From Cryptomeria japonica (Eukaryota > Streptophyta > Pinopsida > Cupressales > Cupressaceae): DNA of 64,000 bases. Positions 55,480-64,000 of this stretch are shown here, in pieces (the first letter of the stretch is position 1; every line of letters starts with the position of its first letter). Made by a program: the position numbers and the translations under genes. The notes under the pieces are model-generated. The model did not search any database and was not told the origin of the DNA. It saw nothing but the letters and a program-made list of their open reading frames with translations. The stretch lies in assembly GCF_030272615.1 (NCBI RefSeq), contig NC_081411.1:830446160-830510159 (forward strand). The letters are read 5' to 3'.

Positions 55480-58400
55480 AGCCATAGACCCTATAACCCA
55501 ATATGCTAAACCATATGAGGTTGTTATGGGTCGTATCATGTCCTAAGGGGTCATATGGTGTCCTATGACCCCTTAGGACACCATATGACCCATTAGGACA
55601 CCATATGACCCCTCAGGACACAATGTGAACCCTAACAACATGTAAGGGGTTATATGGTATCCTAAGCGGTCATAGGAGATAATATGACCCATTAAGACAC
55701 CATATGACCCCTTACGACACCATATGACCCATAATGATAGTATGTGGTGTTCTAAGGGGTCATATGGTGTCCTAAGGAGTCATATGTTATCTTATGACCC
55801 CTTACGACACCATATGATCCATAATGACACTATATGGTGTTCTAAGGGGTCACATGGTGTTGTAAGGGTTCATATGGTATCCTATGACCCCTTAGGACAC
55901 CATATGACCCCTTAGAACACAATATGGTGTCGTTATTGGTTGTATGGTGTCCTAAGGGGTCATATGGTGTCCTATAACCCCTTAGGACACCATACGACCC
56001 CTTAGGACTCAATATGGTGTTGCTATGGGTTGTATGGTGCCCTAAGGGGTCATATGGTGTCCTATGGGGCCATAGGACACCATATGACCCCTTAGGTGTT
56101 GTTAGGGATCATAATGTGTCTTAACGGGTCATAAGATGTGTTATGACCCCTTAAGACATCACATGACCCCTTAGGACATCATACGACCCATAATGACACC
56201 ATATGGTGTCCTAAGGGGTCAAATGGTGTCCTATGGCCCATATAGTGTCCTAAGGGGCCATAGGACACCATATGACTGCTTAGGACACAATGTGAACCCT
56301 AACAAGATGTAAGGGGTTATATGGTATTATAAGGGGTCAAAGGACACTATATGACCCGTTAGGACACCATATGACCCCTTAGGACACCATATGATCCATA
56401 ACGACACTATATGGTGTTCTAAGGGGTCACATGGTGTCTTAAGGGGTCATATGGTATCCTATGACCCCTTAGGACACAATAGGACCCCTTAGGACACAAT
56501 ATGTTGTTGTTATGGGTTGTATGGTGTCCTAAGAGGTCATATGGTATCCTATGACCCCTTAGGATACAATATGGTGTTGTTATGGGTCGTATAGTTTTCT
56601 GAGGGGTCATATGGTGTCCTATGGGGCCATAGGACACCATATGACCCCTTGGGTGTTGTTAGGGACAATATTGTGTCTTAACAGGTCATATGGTGTGTTA
56701 TGACCCCTTAAGACACCATATGACCCCTTAGAACACCATACGACCCATAATGACACCATATGGTGTTATAAGGGGTCATATAGTGTCCTAAGGGGTCATA
56801 GGACACCAAATGACCCCTTAGGACATAATGTGAACCCTAACAATATGTAAGGCATTATATGGTGTCCTAAGGGGTCATATGACACTATATGACTCCTTAG
56901 GATACCATATGACCCATAACGACACTTATGGTGTTTTAAGGGGTCATAGGGTGTCGTAAGGGGTCATATGTTGTCCTATGACCCCTTAGGACACCATATG
57001 ACCCCTTAGGACACAATATAGTGTCATTATGGGTCGTATGGTGTCCTAAGGGGTCATATGATGTCCTATGGGGTCATAGGACACCATATGACCCCTTAGG
57101 ACACAATATTGTGTTGTTATGGGTTGTATGGTGTCCTAAGGGGTCATATGGTGTCCTACGACCCCTTAGGACTCCATATGACCCCTTAGGATAGAATATG
57201 GTGTTGTTATGGGTCGTATAGTGTCCTAATGGGTCATATGGTGTCCTATGAGGGCATAGGAAACCATACAACCCCTTAGGTGTCGTTAGGGATCATATTG
57301 TGTTTTAACAGGTCATATGATGTTTTATGACCCCTTAAGACACAATATGACTACTTAGGATGCCATACGACCCATAATGACACCATAGTGTCCTAAGGGG
57401 TCATATAGTGTCCTAAGGGGTCATAGGACATCATATGACCCCTTAGGACATAATGTGAACCCTAACGTCACGTAAGGGGTTATATCATATCCTAAAGTGT
57501 CAGAGGACACTATATGACCCGTTAAGACACCATATGACCCCTTAGGACACCAAATGACACATATCGACACTATATGGTGTTCTAAGGGGTCACATGGTGT
57601 CGTAAGGGATCATATCATGTCATATGACCCCTTAGGTTATCATATGACCCCATAGGACACAATATGGTGTCATTATAGGTCGTATGGTGTCCTAAGGGGT
57701 CATATGGTGTCGTATGGGTCATAGGACACTATTTGACCCATTATATGTCATTAGGGATCATATTGTGTCTTAACGGGTCATATGGTGTGTCATGACCCCT
57801 TAAGACACAATATGACCCCTTAGGAAACCTTGTGTTGTCATTATGGTTTATATGGTGTCCTAAGGGGTCATATGATGTCCTAAGGGGTCATATGGTGTCC
57901 TATAGTGTCCTATGGTGTCAATCCTCATGACATGTAAGGGGTTATGTGCTATCCTAAGGGGTCATAGGATACTATATCACCTGTTAGGACACCATATGAC
58001 CCCTTAGGACACCATATGACCCCTTAGGACACAATATGGTATTGGTCTAGGTTGTATGGTGTCGTAAGGGGTCATATGGTGTCCTATGAAAGCTTAGGAA
58101 ATTGTATGACCCCTTAGGACATAATTCCGTGTCATTATGGATTGTATGGTGTCCTAAGGGGTCATATGGTGTTCTATGGGGTTATAGGACACCATATGAC
58201 ACTTTAGGACACAATATGGTGTTGTTATGGGTTGTATGGTGTCGTAAGGGGTCATATCATGTCCTATGATCGCTTAGGACACTATATGACCCCTTAGGAC
58301 ACAATCTAGTGTCATTATGGATTGTATGGTGTCCTAAGGAATCATATGGTGCCCTATGGGGTCATAGGACACCATATGACCTCTCGGGGATCGTTAGGGA

Positions 58401-59672
58401 TCATATTGTGTCTTAACGGGTCATATGGTGTGTTATGACTCCTTAAGACACCATCTGACCCCTTAGGACACCATACGACCCATAATGACACCATATGGTG
58501 TCCTAAGGGGTCATATAGTGTCCTAAGGGGTCACAGGACACCATATGACCCCTTAGGACACAATGTGAACCCTAACGACATGCAAGGGGTTATATGGTAT
58601 CATAAGGGGTCATAGGACACTATATCACACATTAGGACACCCTATGACCCCTTAGGACACCATATGACCCATAACGACACTATATGGTGTTCTAAGGGGT
58701 CACATGGTGTCGTAAGGGGTCATATGGTATCCTATGACCCCTTAGGACACTATATGACCCCTTAGGACATAATATGGTGGTCTTATGGGTCGTATGGTGT
58801 CCTAAGGGGTCATATGGTGTCCTATGACCCCTTAGGACACAATATGGTGGCCTTATGGGTTGTATAGTGTCCTAAGGGGTCATATGGTGTCTTATAGGGC
58901 CATAATACACCATATGACCCCTTAGGTGTTGTTAGGGATCATATTGTGTCTTAACGGGTCATATGGTGTGTTATGACCCCTTAAGACACCATATGACCCC
59001 TTAGGACACCATATGACCCATGATGACACCATATGGTATCTTAAGGGGTCATATAGTTTCCTAAGGGGTCAAAGGACACCATATGACACCTTAGGACACA
59101 ACATGAACCCTAATGACATGTAAGGGTTTATATGGTATCCTAAGGGGTCATAGGAAACTATATGACCCATTAGGACACCATAAGACCCCTTAGGACACCA
59201 TATGACCCATAACGACAATATATGGTGTTCTAAGGAGTCACATGGTGTCATAAGGGGTCATATGGTATCCTATGACTCCTTAGGACACCATATGACCCTT
59301 TTGGACACAATATGGTGTTGTTATGGGTCGTAGGGTGTCCTAAGTGGTCATATGGTGTCTTATGACCCCTTAGGACACCATATCCACTTAGGAAACAAAA
59401 TGGTTTTGTTATGGGTTGCATGCTTTCCTAAGGGGTCATATAGTGTCTTATTGGGCCATAGGACACCATATGACCCGTTAGGTGTCATTGCAAATCATAT
59501 TGTGTCTTAAAGGGTCATATGGTGTGTTATGACCCCTTAAGACACCATATGACCCTTTAGGACATCATATGACCCATAATGACACCATATGGTGTTAGAA
59601 GGGGTCATAGGACACCATATGACCCCTTAGGACACAATGTGAACCCTAAAGATACGTAAAGGGTTATATAGT

Positions 59673-59677
59673 GTCCT
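59673..59677 (+). repeat. Target-site duplication GTCCT, left copy
   Basis: GTCCT precedes the solo LTR and is repeated at 60573-60577. GTCCT is part of the satellite word 'gtgtcctaagg', and removing the insert with one GTCCT restores the satellite word. Confidence 0.9.
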
Positions 59678-60572
59678 TGTTGGGAAAAATGATGTCTCAA
59701 CCTTGCATTTATGTGAGGTTACTATTTATATTAAGTTTTCATTTGAGCACAAAATGGTGCGAAACTCTCCCTGAAGCTTCTGGTTGGCTAGATAAGCATT
59801 CCGGTAAAGTTGCGTCGCAAGGTCACAGCTAGTTTTGAAGATATTAAAGTTTTCGTCTTGGAGGGGTGCAATAAAATGTTTAAACTTAATTTTGGGGACT
59901 TTAGAGGCTCCAAAACGCCCTGAAAAGTGGCCGTAACCGGCGAAGCGGGTTACGAGGTGATAGATCACTTCGCGAGCTTTCCGGTGCTTCAAACGGTTCG
60001 TCAATCGGACACCCGGTTCTCAAGTTATGGCCTCCGGAAGTTTGTACTCCTGAAATAGGAAAAATAATTTGTATCGAACACATAAATGAGCTGTAAAAGG
60101 GAGCGACACATGTTGATGTGTACTTTAACATGTCATAGGGCATCTAGAAGGGAGATAAGGTCGGCTACACCTTATTGGGTGGTTTTAGCCCATGGTTTTG
60201 TAATACCGTTTGACGGTTTCTTGTATTGTATCTCCTATTTATGAGGTGTGTGAGATAGAGGTTGTGTGTAAGAGTCTCATGGCTATTGAGTTGCCTCTGA
60301 ATCTCTGATTAGTGCTACTCCTGCGAAGAGCTTGCTCTGCAAGTATTTTGTAATCTGTTTTTGATTGCTGAATAAAATATTGAGCTGCTTTTGGAGGGTG
60401 GGGTTTTTCTCCCGAAAGGGTTTTCCCCACGTAAATCACTGTGTTGTGGTATGAATGCTATTATATCTATTTCTACTTTTCTTTAACTGTTGTAACGATC
60501 TGAAAAATTTTTGCATTACCCTCCTCTCAAGGTTAGTGTAGGAAGTTGTTTCCGCTACTTTACTTCCTTACA
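59678..60572 (+). mobile_element. Copia-type solo LTR inserted in satellite II (895 bp)
   Basis: Starts TGTTGGGAAAAATG and ends TTCCTTACA, with 5-bp duplications on both sides. Near its 3' end, 'tctcccgaaagggttttccc' followed by 'cacgtaaatcactgtgttg' (about 60408-60445) is text often seen in the R/U5 part of plant Ty1/copia LTRs, which suggests plus orientation. No internal coding region is present, so unequal recombination between two LTRs probably removed it. Minus frames of 66-92 codons inside it are likely chance. Confidence 0.85.
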
Positions 60573-63500
60573 GTCCTAAGGGGTCATATGGTGTCCTAAG
60601 GGGTTATATGACCCCTTATGACACCATATGACCCATAATGACACTATATGGTGTTCTAAGGGGTCACATTGTGTCCTAAGGGGTCATATGATGTCCTATG
60701 ACCTCTTAGGACACCATATGACCCCTTAGGAAACAATATGGTGTCGTTATGGGTCATATGGTGTCGTAAGGGTTCATATGGTATCCTATGACCCCTTAGG
60801 ACACCATATGACCTCTTAGGAAACAATATGGTGTCGTTATGGGTCGTATGGTGTCCTCAGGGGTCATATGGTATCTTATGACCCCTTAGGACACAATATG
60901 GTGTCGTTATAGGTCGTATGGTGTCCTAAGGGGTCATATGGTGTCTTATGGGGCCATAAGACACCATATGACCCCTTAGGTGTCATTAGGGATCATATTG
61001 TGCCTTAAAAGGTCATATGGTGTGTCATGACCCCTTAAGGTGCCATATGACCCTTTAGAATAGCATACGACTCATAATGACAACATATGGTGTTCTAAAG
61101 GGTCATATAGTGTCCTAAGGGGTCATAGGACACCATATGACCCTTTATGACACAATGTGAACCCTAATGACATGTAAGTGGTTATATGGTATCCTAAGGG
61201 GTCATATGACCCTATATGACCTGTGAGGACACCATATTACCCCTTACGACAACATATGACCCATAACAACAATATATGGTGTTCTAAGGGGTCACATGCT
61301 GTGATAAGGGGTCATATGGTATCCTATGACCCCTTACGACACCATATGACCCCTTAGGACATGATATGGTGTCGTTATGGGTCGTATGGTGTCCTAAGGG
61401 ATCATATGGTGTCCTATGTCCCTTTAGGACACCGTATGACCCCTTAGGACACAATATGGTGTTGTTATGGGTCGTATGGTTTCCTAAGGGATCATATGGT
61501 GTCCTATGGGGCCATAGGACACCAAATGACCTCTTAGGTGTCGGTAGGGATGATATTGCATCTTAATGGGTCATATGGTGTGTGATGACCCCTTAAGACA
61601 CCATATGACCCCTTAGGACACCATACAAATCATAATGACACCATATGGTGTCCTAAGGGGTCATATAGTGTCCCAAGAGGTCATAGGACAGACCATATGA
61701 CCCCTTAGGACACAATGTGAACTCTAACAACACGTAAGGGGCTATATGGTATCATAAGGGGTGATATAGTGTCCCAAGAGGTCATAAGACACCATATTAC
61801 CCCTTAGGGAGCAATGTGAACCCTAACAACATGTAAGGGGTTATATGGTATCCTAAGGGCTCATATGGAACTATATGACCCATTAGGACAACATATGACC
61901 CCCTAGGACACCATAAGACCCATAATGACACTATATGGTGTTCTAAGGGGTCACATGGTGTCATAAGGGGTCATATGGTATCTTATGACCCCTTAGGACA
62001 CCATATGACCCCTTACAACACAATATGGTGTCGTTATGGGTCGTATGGTGTCCAAAGTGGTCATATGGTATCATATGGAGCCATAGGACACCATATGACC
62101 CCTTAGGTGTCATTAGGGATCATATTGTGTCTTAACAGGTCATATGGTGTGTTATGACCCCTTAAGACACCATATGACCCCTTAGGACACCATACGACCC
62201 ATAATGACACCATATGGTGTCCTAAGGGGTAACATGGTGTCCTAAGGGGTCATAGGACAACATATGACCCCTTAGGACACAATGTGAACCCTAATGACAT
62301 GTAAGGGGTTATATGGTATCCTAAGGGGTCATAGGACACTATATGACCTGTTAGGACACCATATGACCCCTTACACCATATGACCCATGACAACACTATA
62401 TGGTGTTCTAACAGGTAACATGGTGTTGTAAGGGGTCATATGGTATCCTATGACCCCTTAAGACACCATATGACCCCTTAGGACACAATATGGTGTTGTT
62501 ATGGGTTGTATGGTGTCCTAAGGGGTCATATGGTGTCCTATGGGGTCATAGGACACCATATGACCCCTTAGGTATTGTTAGGGATCATATTATGTCTTAA
62601 TGGATCATATGGTGTGTTATGACCCCATAAGACACAATATGACCCCTTAGGACACCTTATGTTGTCACATGGTGTCCTAAGGGGTCATATGGAGTCCTAT
62701 GGGATCATAAGACACCTAATGATAGCTTAGGACACCATACAACCCATAATGACACCATATGGTGTCCTAAGGGGTCATATAGTGTCCTAAGAGGTCATAG
62801 GACACCATATGACCCCTTAGGATGACAATGTGAACCATAATGACATGGAAGGGGTTATGTGGTATCCTAAGGTTTCATAGGACACTATATGACCTATTAG
62901 TATACCATATGACCCATACCGACACTATATGGTGTTCTAAATGGTCACATGGTGTCCTAAGGGGTCATCTAGTGTCCTATGACCCCTTGGGACACAATAT
63001 AGTGTCCTTATGGGTTGTATGGTGTCATAAGGGTCCATATGGTGTCCTATTACCACTTAGGACACTATATGACCCCTTAAGACACAATATGGTGTCCTAT
63101 GGGGTCACAGGACACCATATGACCCCGTAGGTGTCATTAGGGATCAGATTGTGTCTTAATGGGTCATAGGACACAATATGACCCCTAAGGACACAATGTG
63201 AAGCCTAACGACACGTAAAGGGTTATATGGTATCCTAAGGGGTCATAGGACACTATATGACCTGTTAGGACACCATATGATGCCTTAAGACACCATATGA
63301 CCCATAACGACACTATATGGTTTTCTAAGGGGTCACATGGAGTCGTAAGGGGTCATATGGTATCCTATAATCCCTTAGGACACCATTTGACCCCTTAGGA
63401 CAAATTATGGTGTTGTTATGGGTTGTATGGTGTCCTAAGGGGTCATATGGTGTCCTTTGACCCCTTACGACACCATATTACCCATTAGGACACAATATGG

Positions 63501-64000
63501 TGTCGTTATGGGCCGTATGATGTCCTAAGGGGTCATATGGTGTCCTAAGGGGTCATAACACACCATATGACTTGTTAAGACACAATATGATCACTAATGA
63601 CACCTAAGGGGTCATATGGCATCCTATGGGGTCATATGGTGTTCTATGGGGCCATAGGATGCCATATAACCTCTTAGGTGTCGTTAGGGATCATATTGTG
63701 TCTTAATGGGTCATATGGTGTGTTATGGCCCCTTAAGACACCATATGACCCCTTAGGATAAAATGTGAAAACTAACGACACATAACGGGTTATATGGTGT
63801 CCTAAGGGTTCATATGACACTATATGACCCTTTACAACACCATATGACTTGTTAGGACACCATATGACCCATAACGACACTATATGGTGTTCTAAAGCAT
63901 CACATGCTATCCTAAGGGGTCATATGGTATCCCATGACCCCTTAGGACACAATATGGTGTTGTTATGGGTCATATGGTGTTCTAAGGTGTCATATGGTGC

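Larger units (their letters stand above)
55480..64000. repeat. Palindromic-word satellite, block II
   Basis: An array built from CCATATGACCCCTTAGGACA and its reverse complement, alternating in orientation so that nearly every 40-60 bp can pair with its neighbour. The phrase 'aatgtgaaccctaa.gacatg' recurs at about 55625, 56290, 56830, 57440, 58565, 59100, 59640, 61155, 61720, 62285, 62830, 63195 and 63770. A second phrase, 'gttagggatcatattgtgtc', usually occurs once in each interval. The higher-order unit is about 540-610 bp, with a few shorter or longer. Open frames of 60-96 codons inside it are repeat artefacts. The array runs off the right edge. Confidence 0.92.

Noticed and set aside
55320-55500. 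Telomere-like 'taccctata' words at the edge of satellite II
   Set aside because: Not a tandem TTTAGGG/CCCTAAA array; the words vary and occur only a few times.
59726-60439. Minus-strand frames of 66-92 codons inside the solo LTR
   Set aside because: They lie within a bounded LTR with target duplications and carry no recognisable domain.
55724-63880. Several 60-96 codon frames with phrases such as 'YDPLGHH' and 'CPKGSYGVL'
   Set aside because: The same phrases recur because they translate the satellite word; frames shift between units and have no gene context.
55480-64000. CRISPR-like array of regularly spaced palindromic repeats
   Set aside because: Spacing is irregular, the spacers are themselves repeat words, no cas genes are present, and the rest of the window is plant nuclear DNA.

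Overview
The window looks like nuclear DNA from a gymnosperm, probably a conifer. It is AT-rich, almost without intact genes, and built mainly of satellites and nested, decayed transposons. The best lineage clue is a tandem cluster of decayed terpene synthase genes whose exon order, DDxxD and NSE-type motifs and C-terminus resemble gymnosperm (TPS-d) enzymes. The species cannot be named from the sequence. No intact host gene, tRNA, rRNA or CRISPR array was seen.

Layout. 1-2450: AT-rich DNA and two head-to-tail LTR-like blocks on the minus strand. 2755-6330: satellite block I, built from short words present in both orientations. 6330-6740: polypyrimidine tract. 6811-16075: composite DNA transposon, copy A. 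It carries a DDE-transposase-like gene (+), a 359-bp tandem repeat, and a convergent multi-exon gene of unknown function, here called gene X (-). 16090-27221: Ty1/copia remnant split by a Ty3/gypsy chromovirus at 17431-25002, which has an exact 5-bp target duplication and an extra internal LTR-like block. 27222-28870: further LTR-element debris. 28877-29792: likely internally deleted relative of the composite transposon. 29841-39760: three terpene synthase pseudogene copies; the third is interrupted by a LINE-like insertion with a 16-bp target duplication. 39969-45600: LTR-like and palindromic repeats without genes. 45619-55308: composite transposon, copy B, inverted relative to A, again with transposase, 359-bp array and gene X. 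55480-64000: satellite block II, interrupted by a copia-type solo LTR.

The main result is that the two composite copies share the same gene order. In each, a transposase-like gene and gene X converge on a 359-bp tandem array over about 9.3-9.7 kb, and the outer edges carry hairpins and related subterminal motifs. This suggests one two-gene transposon family rather than chance neighbours. Both copies are broken by stops and frameshifts, as is nearly every coding remnant here. Many stops in the gypsy element fit C-to-T decay of methylated CAG, CGA or TGG sites.
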